A stretch of DNA of 33,351 nucleotides. Origin: Halothiobacillus sp. 35-54-62. GTDB taxonomy: Bacteria > Pseudomonadota > Gammaproteobacteria > Halothiobacillales > Halothiobacillaceae. This document shows positions 9,347 to 18,023 of the stretch, in pieces (position 1 is the stretch's first letter; every line of letters starts with the position of its first letter). Where the stretch lies: NCBI GenBank assembly GCA_002281295.1, contig NCFS01000012.1, positions 1-33,351 of the forward strand, written 5' to 3'. A model generated the notes under the pieces. The model ran no database searches and was not told where the DNA came from. It saw only the letters and a list, made by a program, of their open reading frames with translations. Position numbers and translations under genes: made by a program.

Positions 9347-10159
9347 ATGAACTTTTTCGATTCCCATTGCCATCTCGATAAACTTGATCTTGCGCCCTTT
9401 GGCGATTCGTTTGATGTGTTTATGGCCGCAGCGTTTGAAGCGGGCGTGCAGCGCATGCTGTGCGTGGCGATTCACCCCGATCGCTGGCAAGCGATGGCCG
9501 ATCTGGTTGCGCCTTATTTTTTACCCCGCGCGAACACCCCACAAGTTTGGCTCTCGTTTGGCATTCACCCCACCGAAGCGCCAGAGTACGCGCTGGATGC
9601 CGAGGCAATTGTGCAGTTTGTGCGCAAAAGCCCCTACCAAGAGCGCATTGTGGCTATTGGCGAGACGGGTTTAGATTATTTTCGCAGCAACGCGGCAGAA
9701 CGCTGGCAACACGAGCGGTTTCGCGCCCATATTGCCGCCGCCCTTGAACTGAATAAACCCCTCATTATTCACACCCGCGCCGCCGCAAAAGACACGATGG
9801 ACGTGCTCAAATCCGAGCATGCCCGCGATTGCGGCGGGGTGATGCACTGTTTTGTTGAAGATTGGGAAACCGCCAAAAAAGCCCTCGATTTGGGTTTTTA
9901 TCTCTCCTTTTCGGGGATTCTCACCTACAAAACCGCTGCTGATTTGCGTGAAACCGCTAAAAAAGCCCCGCTCGATTCTATTTTGATAGAAACCGATGCG
10001 CCGTATCTTGCGCCGGTACCGCATCGGGGTAAGCCGAACACGCCGATTTTTGTGACCCATACCGCGCAAGTTTTGGCCGATGTACGCGGTGAATCGCTTG
10101 CGGCGATTGCCGAAACCACCACGGCCAATGCTTGCCGGTGGTTGCGTTTACCGTGTTGA
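9347..10159 (+). CDS. TatD-family metal-dependent hydrolase
   Basis: The product is a TIM-barrel hydrolase of the TatD/YcfH family, whose members are metal-dependent deoxyribonucleases. Metal-ligand motifs are all visible: DSHCHLD at residues 5-11, GETGLDYF with the catalytic Glu near residue 106, IHTRAA, MHCFVE, and ETDAPYLAPVPHRGKPN near the C-terminus. I chose ATG 9347 (270 residues, starting MNFFDSHCHLD) because this is the usual distance to the first motif and an AGGTG site precedes it. ATG 9329 in the same frame is possible but has no ribosome site. It sits 39 bp after the methyltransferase gene and 4 bp before thiL. Confidence 0.93.
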   Translation: MNFFDSHCHLDKLDLAPFGDSFDVFMAAAFEAGVQRMLCVAIHPDRWQAMADLVAPYFLPRANTPQVWLSFGIHPTEAPEYALDAEAIVQFVRKSPYQERIVAIGETGLDYFRSNAAERWQHERFRAHIAAALELNKPLIIHTRAAAKDTMDVLKSEHARDCGGVMHCFVEDWETAKKALDLGFYLSFSGILTYKTAADLRETAKKAPLDSILIETDAPYLAPVPHRGKPNTPIFVTHTAQVLADVRGESLAAIAETTTANACRWLRLPC

Positions 10160-10163
10160 TTTT

Positions 10164-11138
10164 ATGACGGAATTTGAGCTGATCGCCCGATATTTTTCTC
10201 GCCCTTGCCCGGATGATGCGGTGCTATTGGCGGGGGGCGATGATTGCGCGGTTTTGCGCGTGCCGACAGGCGAGGCGCTGTTGGTGAGCACCGATGTGCT
10301 GGTATCCGATCGGCATTTCCCTGCCAACACAGCGCCTTTTGATGTGGGGTACAAAGCGCTGGCGGTGAATTTATCTGATTTGGCGGCGATGGGCGCCAAG
10401 CCCTTAGGGGTAACGCTGGGGCTGGCTTTGCCCGATATTCAACCCGAGTGGTTGAACGAGTTTGCACGGGGCTTTTACAGCCTCGCCGCCGCGCACCGGG
10501 TGTGTTTAGTGGGCGGGGATACCGTTAAAAGCCCGGTGTTATCGCTTTCTGTCACGGTATTGGGCAGCGCTTTGCCAACCCAAATACTCAAACGCAGCGG
10601 GGCGGTTGTAGGTGATTTAATCGCAGTAACCGGCACGGTGGGCGATGCAGGCTTTGGATTGCGCGCGGTGTTATCGCCCAAAACCATTCCCACCGCCTTG
10701 GCGCGGCATGAAATTACCTACCTGCACGATCGGCTGAATCGGCCTACGCCACGCCTGGCTGAGGGGCAAAAATTGGCGCAGTTCGCCCACGCCGCGCTCG
10801 ATGTGTCGGATGGCTTATTGCAAGATTTAACCCATATTTTGACCGCGAGCGGGGTGGGTGCAGAGATTAGCCTGATCGATGTACCGCTATCGCCCGCCGC
10901 GCAAACCTGGATTACCGCCGAGCCGCGCGCGGCTTTGCTGCCGCTGTCGGCGGGGGATGACTATGAATTGCTGTTTACTGTGCGCGCAGAAGATTGGCCC
11001 CGCATCGATTTTAAGGCCACGGTGATTGGCCGGATTAGCGCGGAACCTGGCTTGCGCGTGCGGGATGCGCAGGGGCACATTGTGCCGATGCCGGCGCAGG
11101 GATTTGATCATTTTGCAGCGCAGACCCCGCCGCGATGA
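10164..11138 (+). CDS. thiL: thiamine-monophosphate kinase
   Basis: ThiL phosphorylates thiamine monophosphate to the coenzyme thiamine diphosphate. The 324-residue product shows GGDDCAVL (about residues 22-29), LVSTDVLVSDRHF with metal-binding Asp, AVNLSDLAAMGAKP, and VGGDTVKSP, all in family order. The frame is open further upstream into tatD, but that extra part is not family-like. ATG 10164, beginning MTEFELIARYF, is the natural start. Its last bases overlap the ATG of pgpA (ATGA at 11135-11138), so the two are translationally coupled. A second thiamine gene, thiD, lies at 21990. Confidence 0.95.
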   Translation: MTEFELIARYFSRPCPDDAVLLAGGDDCAVLRVPTGEALLVSTDVLVSDRHFPANTAPFDVGYKALAVNLSDLAAMGAKPLGVTLGLALPDIQPEWLNEFARGFYSLAAAHRVCLVGGDTVKSPVLSLSVTVLGSALPTQILKRSGAVVGDLIAVTGTVGDAGFGLRAVLSPKTIPTALARHEITYLHDRLNRPTPRLAEGQKLAQFAHAALDVSDGLLQDLTHILTASGVGAEISLIDVPLSPAAQTWITAEPRAALLPLSAGDDYELLFTVRAEDWPRIDFKATVIGRISAEPGLRVRDAQGHIVPMPAQGFDHFAAQTPPR

Positions 11139-11677
11139 GTGCCCACAACAAAAACCCGCCCATTCCCCATTTGAATCGCCGCGTGCTGGGTGATCCCGTT
11201 TTATTTCTCGCTTTTGGCTTTGGCACGGGGCTGGCTCCACGTGCCCCAGGTACGTTTGGCACCCTGCCGGGGTTGGTGTTAGCTATTCTGCTCGGCTGGC
11301 TGGCCGCGCTTTGGGGGTTGCCCACGGGCGGGGTTGTGTTCGTGGCTTTATTGCTGCTGATGCCGTTTGGCGTGTGGCTTTGTGGTGCGGCGAGCCGGCG
11401 CTTGGGCGTGCACGATCATGGCGGCATTGTGTTTGATGAAATAGTGGGCGTGCTGATTCCTTTTTTAATTTTGCCCGTAACGCCCATAAATTTACTATGG
11501 GCGTTTGTGTGGTTTCGATTCTTTGATGTGCTTAAACCCTGGCCGATTCGTTGGCTCGATCAAAAGGTGGATGGCGGGTTTGGCATCATGATTGACGATG
11601 TGCTGGCGGGTTTTTTTGCGCTTATCGCCCTTGTTTTGATGAGCCGGTGGCTGCCGGGATGGGTTCAAATAGGGTAA
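11135..11677 (+). CDS. pgpA: phosphatidylglycerophosphatase A
   Basis: PgpA removes the phosphate from phosphatidylglycerophosphate in the inner membrane to give phosphatidylglycerol. The 180-residue protein has the family motifs GFGTGLAPRAPGTFGTLPG (about 29-47), IVFDEIVG near 105 and FFDVLKPWPIRW near 130, with hydrophobic segments between them. It follows thiL with a 4-base overlap, a pairing common in gammaproteobacteria. Together with psd it gives this run two phospholipid genes. Confidence 0.95.
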   Translation: MSAHNKNPPIPHLNRRVLGDPVLFLAFGFGTGLAPRAPGTFGTLPGLVLAILLGWLAALWGLPTGGVVFVALLLLMPFGVWLCGAASRRLGVHDHGGIVFDEIVGVLIPFLILPVTPINLLWAFVWFRFFDVLKPWPIRWLDQKVDGGFGIMIDDVLAGFFALIALVLMSRWLPGWVQIG

Positions 11678-11710
11678 TTGAGTGGGTTTTTGCCCGCCTT
11701 GAAACTTAAA

Positions 11711-11748
11711 GTCAATTGATCTGCCTTAAGCTAGGTCGTGGTCAATTG
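11711..11748. repeat. GTCAATTG direct repeat before the small exported protein gene
   Basis: GTCAATTG occurs at 11711-11718 and again at 11741-11748, 30 bp apart (close to three helical turns), just upstream of the start at 11773. Each copy contains the palindrome CAATTG. This might be a regulator site, but two 8-mers are weak evidence. Confidence 0.25.
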
Positions 11749-11772
11749 GGCAAATGCCCTCAGGAGTTTTTT

Positions 11773-12270
11773 ATGAACCAGTCGATGACCTTTTTATCCC
11801 CACGCATGCGCGCCGTGCTGATTGCCTTAGGTGTTAGCGTGGGTGGCGCGGTGGTTTTACCCGTGGCGTGGGCAGCCAACCCGGCGCAGCCGACTATTCA
11901 ATCGTTATCGCCCGGCGAGGTGGCATCCGGTGCGCTCACCCCGCAAACCGCAAATGGCGTGCGCTACGTTTCGGGCGGCATTGGCATTGAAGAGCGGGCT
12001 TGGCTGGCCGAGCATGGCAAAGAATTTAACACCCATGCCACCTTTGCCGTGGTGCCCGGTGGCGAGTATGTCGCTGATGTTCAGGTGCAAATTTTAGCGA
12101 GCGATGGCAAGGCCGTGCTTAAAACCACGGTTAATGGCCCGCAGCTCATGGTCGCATTGCCCGCAGGTTCGTATCGCCTCATAGCAAGCCATGATGGCCA
12201 AACGCTGAAACGCGAGTTTACGGTATCGCAAACGGCGCGCAGCACCTTGGTTTTAGGGTTTAAGCATTAA
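11773..12270 (+). CDS. small exported protein, carboxypeptidase-regulatory-like fold
   Basis: I place the start at ATG 11773, which has an AGGAG site 7 nt upstream; an earlier in-frame ATG at 11716 lacks one. The 165-residue product begins with a signal peptide, with a hydrophobic stretch at about residues 14-33 and a likely cut after AWA. The mature part contains GGIGIEERAWL, then GEYVADVQVQIL and LPAGSYRLIASHDGQTLKREF, a pattern of short beta strands as in transthyretin-like or carboxypeptidase-regulatory domains. It has no catalytic motif. It is probably periplasmic and of unknown role. It stands alone between pgpA and a strong terminator. Confidence 0.75.
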   Translation: MNQSMTFLSPRMRAVLIALGVSVGGAVVLPVAWAANPAQPTIQSLSPGEVASGALTPQTANGVRYVSGGIGIEERAWLAEHGKEFNTHATFAVVPGGEYVADVQVQILASDGKAVLKTTVNGPQLMVALPAGSYRLIASHDGQTLKREFTVSQTARSTLVLGFKH

Positions 12271-12293
12271 GATTTAAGGGATTGTGCCGCTCG

Positions 12294-12328
12294 AAAAAAG
12301 CCCCCGTGTTCTAGGCGGGGGCTTTTTT
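12294..12328. terminator. bidirectional rho-independent terminator
   Basis: A 13-bp perfect inverted repeat (12294-12306 and 12316-12328) has a GCCCCCG/CGGGGGC core, an A-run on its left and a T-run on its right, and a 9-nt loop. It lies between convergent genes and should end both the exported-protein transcript (+) and the ppc transcript (-). Confidence 0.92.
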
Positions 12329-12353
12329 TATGGTGGGCTTCATCGCCTGTGGT

Positions 12354-15170
12354 TTAGCCTGTGTTGCGCATGCCGGCCGCGATGGCATTGATGGAGCGCA
12401 GTAAGGGTTGCAGCCATTTTTGTCGCTCAGCTTCAGGCTCACCCTCATCGCGATATCGGCGCAGCAGCACGATTTGAATATGATTGAGCACATCTAAATA
12501 CGGGTTGCGCCGCATCATGGAGGTGCCGATGTATTCATCAATTTCTACCAGCGACTCGACTTCTGCCACGCGCAGGAGTTCGTCTAAGGTGCGCTGATAC
12601 TCTGCTCGAATCATCTCAAAAACAGGCCGCGCTTCTTTTTGATCGGCAACCAGGCTTGCATATTCACCGGCTATGGTCATCTCGCCTTTGGTGAGTGAGA
12701 GCTGGGTGTTGCGCAACATGCTGTGGAAAAACGGCCAAGACTCGAACAGCTCATGCAGTAATTTGGGCTCATCTTTGTGATTTTGCCGCCAAGCTTTAAG
12801 CGCCGAGCCAATGCCATACCAAGCAGGCAGGGTGTGGCGCGAGAGTGACCAGCCAAACACCCAAGGAATAGCCCGTACCGAGGCTTTCGATAAATCGCCC
12901 GTGCGGCGCGAGGCGGGGCGCGAGCCGATATTCATTAAGCCCAATTCACGCACGGGGGTGGCTTCAAAGAAATAATTGAAGAAGAACGGCGTGTCGTCGG
13001 TGAGTTCGCGATAGGCTTTTTCGCCATATTCCGCCAGTTCAGCCACCACTTGTTCATGCGCGGCGGCCACGGTTGTTTTTTCCATTACCAAGTGCGCCGA
13101 GGCTTTCATTAAGCCCGTGGCGCCCATGGTGAGTTCATAGATGGCGGTTTCGGTGTTGCTGTATTTAGAGGACAGCACTTCACCTTGCTCGGTGAATTTA
13201 ATTTGCCCTTCAACTGTGCCGGCGGGCAACGATAAAATGGATTCGTGGGTGGGTCCGCCGCCGCGCGCGACCGTGCCGCCTCGGCCATGAAACAAGCGGC
13301 ATTCAATGCCATTTTTCTGGGTGATGGAGAGCACCCGTTTTTGCGCGTTGTAAAGGCTCCAAACCGAGGCGAGTGAGCCGCCATCTTTGCAGGAGTCGGA
13401 ATAGCCCAGCATGGCCTCTTGCAGGTCGCCGGAAACGCGCAGCAGTTCACGGTACACGGGGTTTTCAAACAACACGCTTAAAACGTTTTCAATTTGCTGT
13501 AAATCTTCGATGGTTTCAAACAGCGGGGAGATTTGAATATCGCAGAACCATTGCGATTGACGCTTGCCCGCCAAGCCTGCGAGCACCGCCAAAAACATCA
13601 CTTCCATGACATGACTGGCATCGTGCGTCATGGAAATCACATAGGTGCCAAAGCAATCGCGGCTGATGGTGTCAATCAGCTCGCGTTTAACTTTAAGCAC
13701 CTTAAGCGTTTCAGCGGATTCAGCCGAGAGCGCGGCCATATCTAAGGCTTTGTGCTTGGTTTTGGCAATCAGCTGGGTGAGCTTGGCCATCCGCTCGGCC
13801 TCGGAAAGCGCGAGGTAATCGGTTTTGGGTTCCAGCTGCTTGAGAACATCCGCCACGGTGTTGGAATGGCGGGTCGATTCTTGACGAATATCGAGCTGGA
13901 ATAAATGCCAACCGAAAGTTTCAGCCAAACGAATTAAATCTTGGATTTCTCCATCCGCTAGGAGCTTGTCGCCGGTGGCAATTAAGGTGTCACGAATCCG
14001 GTATAAATCGGCTAAAAATAATTCTTTGTGCGCATACGCATGGGGTGAAAGCGGCATCGGTGCTTGGTTCAGCAGGGCGGTCACATAATCCAAATTGTGC
14101 TGCAACCGCTGGCCGATGATGCGTAATTTAAGGCGATACGGCTCTTCGGTGAAAAAGTTATCGCCGGAGTTTTCAGGGGTTGCTAAGCCTAAATCAACGG
14201 CATCATGATCGAGCCCCAGCGCGTGGGTATCAATTTCAGGGCACAGATGAATTGAATGCGTGAGCACCCGATCCATGCCGGCTAACCGCTGCAAATATTC
14301 TTCCAAAATGGTGATGGTGGCCGAGCAAACGGCAAAGGTGGTCACCTCATGCGTAACAAAAGGATTGCCATCGCGATCGCCACCAATCCAAGAGCCAAAT
14401 CGCAGCAAGCTGGGCACCACGACCTGGTTTTCAGGGTTTTTATCGTTAAAGTTGACATCAACCGCGCGTTCTAAATAGCGATAGGCCATGGGCACGGCAT
14501 CAAAAATCGAGGTGCGGAAATAATACAAACCCAAGCGGATTTCATCATGCACTTCGGGCTTGGTGGAGCGTACTTCATTGGTTTTAAGCAACGCTAAAAT
14601 AATCGCTTTAACTTGGTTGTGAATGCGAGCGCGCTCAATGCCGGCCACATCCGGGCGATCCATTTCTGCGCACATCAAAAAGATGCGGCGCTGCAAATCC
14701 ATCACAGTGCGGCGCTTGGCTTCGGTGGGGTGCGCGGTAAATACCGGCATGTAAATAAGCCGATTTAGTAAGGTTTGCAGATCATTTGAGGTCATGCCTT
14801 GCTTTGAGAACTCACGCATGGTGTCGTAAAACGAGCCCCGCCATAAGCGCAGGCCTAAACGCACTTGCTTGCGCCGGCCTTGATGCATGAAATCTTCTTC
14901 CGCAATGTTCACTAAGCTGAAATACAAGCCATAAGCCCGCACCACGAAATTTAAAGTATCGGGGTCGAGCGTGCGCAATAAGGTCATTAATTTGGCGTGC
15001 AGCTTGGGGCTGTGCTTTTGTCTTAATCGAATAAACCCTCGCCTTAGGGTTTCAACGGTATCAAAAACATGCTCGCTGGTTTGTTCACGCAAAACTTCCC
15101 CGAGCAAGTTGCCAAAGAGGCGAACCCGCGCACGGAGTGTTTTATCAGTATCTATTGAGTTTTTTTTCAT
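12354..15170 (-). CDS. ppc: phosphoenolpyruvate carboxylase
   Basis: PEPC fixes bicarbonate onto phosphoenolpyruvate to give oxaloacetate, refilling the citric-acid cycle. In an autotroph it feeds biosynthesis. The 938-residue enzyme has the catalytic block FTAHPTEAKRRT with His147 (144-155), GSWIGGDRDGNPFVT (259-273), the later catalytic block FHGRGGTVARGGGP (about 625-640), and the conserved C-terminus ending RNTG. E. coli Ppc is 883 residues, so this is a slightly longer version. The start ATG at 15170 has no clear ribosome site, but no better in-frame start fits the conserved N-terminal LRARVRLFGNLLGEVLREQ. It is divergent from gnd. Confidence 0.97.
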   Translation of the reverse strand: MKKNSIDTDKTLRARVRLFGNLLGEVLREQTSEHVFDTVETLRRGFIRLRQKHSPKLHAKLMTLLRTLDPDTLNFVVRAYGLYFSLVNIAEEDFMHQGRRKQVRLGLRLWRGSFYDTMREFSKQGMTSNDLQTLLNRLIYMPVFTAHPTEAKRRTVMDLQRRIFLMCAEMDRPDVAGIERARIHNQVKAIILALLKTNEVRSTKPEVHDEIRLGLYYFRTSIFDAVPMAYRYLERAVDVNFNDKNPENQVVVPSLLRFGSWIGGDRDGNPFVTHEVTTFAVCSATITILEEYLQRLAGMDRVLTHSIHLCPEIDTHALGLDHDAVDLGLATPENSGDNFFTEEPYRLKLRIIGQRLQHNLDYVTALLNQAPMPLSPHAYAHKELFLADLYRIRDTLIATGDKLLADGEIQDLIRLAETFGWHLFQLDIRQESTRHSNTVADVLKQLEPKTDYLALSEAERMAKLTQLIAKTKHKALDMAALSAESAETLKVLKVKRELIDTISRDCFGTYVISMTHDASHVMEVMFLAVLAGLAGKRQSQWFCDIQISPLFETIEDLQQIENVLSVLFENPVYRELLRVSGDLQEAMLGYSDSCKDGGSLASVWSLYNAQKRVLSITQKNGIECRLFHGRGGTVARGGGPTHESILSLPAGTVEGQIKFTEQGEVLSSKYSNTETAIYELTMGATGLMKASAHLVMEKTTVAAAHEQVVAELAEYGEKAYRELTDDTPFFFNYFFEATPVRELGLMNIGSRPASRRTGDLSKASVRAIPWVFGWSLSRHTLPAWYGIGSALKAWRQNHKDEPKLLHELFESWPFFHSMLRNTQLSLTKGEMTIAGEYASLVADQKEARPVFEMIRAEYQRTLDELLRVAEVESLVEIDEYIGTSMMRRNPYLDVLNHIQIVLLRRYRDEGEPEAERQKWLQPLLRSINAIAAGMRNTG

Positions 15171-15250
15171 GGCGGCAATGGGTCCATTTAGAGCGGTGGA
15201 TCAATGGGGGCGTTGGCCTAAAGCGAGCAGCGTGTGTCATCTTTTTGAGA

Positions 15251-15279
15251 TTGTTTTTAACTTTTCGGCGCAGTATAAC
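15251..15279 (+). promoter_or_regulatory. candidate sigma-70 promoter for gnd-zwf-pgi
   Basis: In the 287-bp gap between ppc and gnd, TTGTTT (15251-15256) and TATAAC (15274-15279) are separated by exactly 17 bp. The -10 box matches five of six consensus bases, the -35 box only three. It would give a leader of about 170 nt before gnd. I see no other gene or strong structure in this gap. Confidence 0.3.
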
Positions 15280-15457
15280 GGGTCATGCGGTGATTCTGGC
15301 CAAGTTTTCGCTAAAAGCAGCGCGATAACTCGGGTGGTTATTTTTAGGCTTCGCGGTGTGCGGATGATGGGCTAACTGGTATCGTTGAGGCAGATAAATT
15401 GCGCCCTAGCGATTTTTTGGCCACTCGATTGTATTTTTTTGCTTCAAGGAGAAGGTT

Positions 15458-16372
15458 ATGCGATTAGGTATCTTTGGTTTGGGTCGAATGGGTGCCAACA
15501 TGGCGCGGCGGCTGTCTCGGGGCGGCATCGAGGTGGTGGCGCATAATCGCAGCACCGCCCCCATCGATGAGCTTGTCGGCAGCGAAGCGCACATTACGGC
15601 GGCGTATTCTTTGGCCGACCTGGTGGCGCAATTGCCCAGCCCGCGCATTGTGTGGCTTATGTTGCCTTCAGGCGAGATTACCGAAGCGGCCATCACCCAA
15701 GTATTACCGCTGCTGACGGCGGGTGATTTGCTGATTGACGGCGGCAACAGCATGTACAAAGACACCATCGCCCGAGCGGCGCGCGTGCAGCAAAGCGGCG
15801 TGCAGTATATGGATGTGGGTACCTCGGGCGGGGTTTGGGGTTTGAATAATGGCTACAGCTTAATGTTTGGCGGCTCGGATGAAGCCGCCGCTTTAATTAC
15901 CCCTGCGATTCAAGTGCTGGCGCCCGCGCCCGATCACGGTTGGGGGCATGTGGGGCCGGTGGGCTCGGGGCATTTTACCAAGATGGTTCACAACGGTATT
16001 GAGTACGGCATGATGCAGTCGTTGGCCGAAGGCTTGGCGATGCTGCGGGCGAAAAAAGAGTTCGATTTAGATTTAGCGCAAATCACCGAATTGTGGCGCG
16101 ATGGTTCGGTGGTGCAAAGCTGGTTACTCGATTTAACCGCCGAGGCCTTGGCCGCTCAAGGACAGGGCTTGGCGCATATTGCCCCGGTGGTGGCCGATTC
16201 GGGCGAAGGCCGCTGGACGGCCAAAGAGGCGATTGATTTAGGCGTCGCCGCACCGGTGATGACCTTGGCGCTACAAATGCGCTTTGCCAGCCAAGATGAT
16301 GAAGGCTATGGCAATCGCTTGCTCTCGCTGATGCGCAATGCGTTTGGCGGCCATGCCATCGTTAAAAAATAA
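15458..16372 (+). CDS. gnd: 6-phosphogluconate dehydrogenase (decarboxylating), short form
   Basis: This enzyme oxidises and decarboxylates 6-phosphogluconate to ribulose 5-phosphate. The 304-residue length marks the short subfamily; the long form has about 470 residues. Visible motifs are GLGRMGANM (7-15) for dinucleotide binding, DGGNSMYKDT, MDVGTSGGVWG for substrate binding, and the catalytic KMVHNGIEYGMMQ. After the second strand the sequence is AHNRST. An Arg there is usual for NADP use, while short-form members known to me tend to have an acidic residue for NAD. AAGGAG precedes the ATG. It heads the gnd, zwf, pgi group, the sugar-phosphate oxidation route. Confidence 0.93.
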   Translation: MRLGIFGLGRMGANMARRLSRGGIEVVAHNRSTAPIDELVGSEAHITAAYSLADLVAQLPSPRIVWLMLPSGEITEAAITQVLPLLTAGDLLIDGGNSMYKDTIARAARVQQSGVQYMDVGTSGGVWGLNNGYSLMFGGSDEAAALITPAIQVLAPAPDHGWGHVGPVGSGHFTKMVHNGIEYGMMQSLAEGLAMLRAKKEFDLDLAQITELWRDGSVVQSWLLDLTAEALAAQGQGLAHIAPVVADSGEGRWTAKEAIDLGVAAPVMTLALQMRFASQDDEGYGNRLLSLMRNAFGGHAIVKK

Positions 16373-16452
16373 GTGCTTGTGCTTTTTGGGTGCTTTTGGC
16401 GCCTTCACGGATCCATTGATTAGGTATTCAACCGAGCAGGAGTTTTAAGCAT

Positions 16453-17967
16453 ATGCCGCATGCAAAATCAGCCGTGAACAAAAGCGCCCTGCGCCAAGAG
16501 CCGGTCACCATTGTGATTTTTGGTGCCACGGGTAATTTGGCACACAAAAAATTGCTACCCGCGCTGTTGCAGCTAGAAAAAGCCGGTGATTTAGCCGCAG
16601 GCACGCGGATTATCGGCTTTGGCCGCCGCGATTGGACCGATGAACACTGGCGCGATGAAGTGCAGGTGCTATTAAGCGACGATGAATCACAGCAATCGCC
16701 GGAGCTTGCCCGCCTGCTGGCTCGCTTGGGGTTTCATAATGGGGATTATGAATCGGAGGTGTCTTTTACCTCGCTCGCCGCCCGCCTGATGGGGGGGCAA
16801 TATCCCGCCTGTATCTTGTTTTATTTTGCCGTGCCGCCGGAGGCCTTTGGCTCTATTTGCACCCATTTGGCACTGGCCAATTTGGTTGATCAAACCCACG
16901 GTTGCCGCCGCTTGGTAATTGAAAAACCGTTTGGGCACGATATTGAAAGCGCCCACGCGCTCGACTCCTTGCTGCATAAGCATTTCACCGAGCAGCAAAT
17001 TTACCGCATTGACCATTACCTCGGCAAAGGCACGGTGCAAAATATCATGGTGATGCGGTTTGCCAATTTACTGCTTGAGCCCTTGTGGAACCGCAATTAC
17101 ATCGACCATGTGCAAATTTCCCATGCCGAAACCCTAGGGGTGGGTGGGCGCGCGGGTTATTACGAATCGGCGGGCGCCTTGCGCGATATGGTGCAAAGCC
17201 ATTTAATGCAAATGTTGGCCTTGATTGCGATGGAGCCGCCGCCGTCGATGGACCCCGAAGCGGTGCGCGATGAAAAAGTTAAAGTGCTCCGCAGCATTCG
17301 CCCCATATCACCGCGCGCCGTGCATGCGCAAGCCTTCCGGGCGCAATATCAGCGCGGGGTGGTGCAGGGCGAAAACGAAATTGGCTATTTAGATGAAGAG
17401 GGCGTGGCGGCCGATTCCATTACCGAAACCTATGCTGCCGTTAAGTTGTATGTTGATAATTGGCGCTGGAAAGGCGTGCCGTTTTACCTGCGCACAGGTA
17501 AGCGGTTAGCGCACACCCATTCACAAATTTCGATTCGCTTTCGGGATCCGCCGCAGCAATTATTCCGTGAAACGGCCATCACTAAAACCGAGCCCAACTG
17601 GTTGCTGATTGGTATTCAGCCGCAAGAAAATGTGCGTTTTGAGTTGCAAATTAAAACCGATGGCCTTGAGATGCGCACCCGCACCGTGCAAATGGACGCG
17701 AGCTACACCACGCCCGAGCGCGAAAAACTGGATGCCTACGCCGCCTTGTTGTTGGATGTGATGCGCGGCGATCAAACCTTGTTCCTGCGTTATGATGAGG
17801 TGGCTTGGGCGTGGCGTGTGGTGGATCCCATCCTTAAAACCTGGGCAGTCGAGCGCGATTATATTCATACCTATAAAGCCGGCACTTGGGGATCTAAAGA
17901 GGCTGATCGTTTATTTGATGACGATAGCCACCAGTGGCGCAACGATTTGTCGATTCCGAATTCATAG
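16453..17967 (+). CDS. zwf: glucose-6-phosphate 1-dehydrogenase
   Basis: Zwf is the first enzyme of the oxidative pentose phosphate pathway and reduces NADP with glucose 6-phosphate. The 504-residue protein has the dinucleotide loop as FGATGNLAHKKLLPAL (about 24-39), a mild variant of the usual GASGDLAxRKL. The active-site signature RIDHYLGKGTVQN lies at about 185-197. MRFANLLLEPLWNRNYIDHV and GRAGYYESAGALRDMVQSH follow as in the family. AGGAG lies 10 nt before the ATG. It is 80 bp after gnd and 56 bp before pgi, likely one operon. Confidence 0.96.
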   Translation: MPHAKSAVNKSALRQEPVTIVIFGATGNLAHKKLLPALLQLEKAGDLAAGTRIIGFGRRDWTDEHWRDEVQVLLSDDESQQSPELARLLARLGFHNGDYESEVSFTSLAARLMGGQYPACILFYFAVPPEAFGSICTHLALANLVDQTHGCRRLVIEKPFGHDIESAHALDSLLHKHFTEQQIYRIDHYLGKGTVQNIMVMRFANLLLEPLWNRNYIDHVQISHAETLGVGGRAGYYESAGALRDMVQSHLMQMLALIAMEPPPSMDPEAVRDEKVKVLRSIRPISPRAVHAQAFRAQYQRGVVQGENEIGYLDEEGVAADSITETYAAVKLYVDNWRWKGVPFYLRTGKRLAHTHSQISIRFRDPPQQLFRETAITKTEPNWLLIGIQPQENVRFELQIKTDGLEMRTRTVQMDASYTTPEREKLDAYAALLLDVMRGDQTLFLRYDEVAWAWRVVDPILKTWAVERDYIHTYKAGTWGSKEADRLFDDDSHQWRNDLSIPNS

Positions 17968-18023
17968 CCGTTTATTTTTGTATTTCAGCGCGTCAAAACA
18001 AGAACTTAAACAGGATTTAGTTC

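Noticed and set aside
10080-10163. 84-bp upstream extension of thiL inside tatD
   Set aside because: It overlaps the end of tatD and is not family-like; ATG 10164 gives the expected N-terminus.
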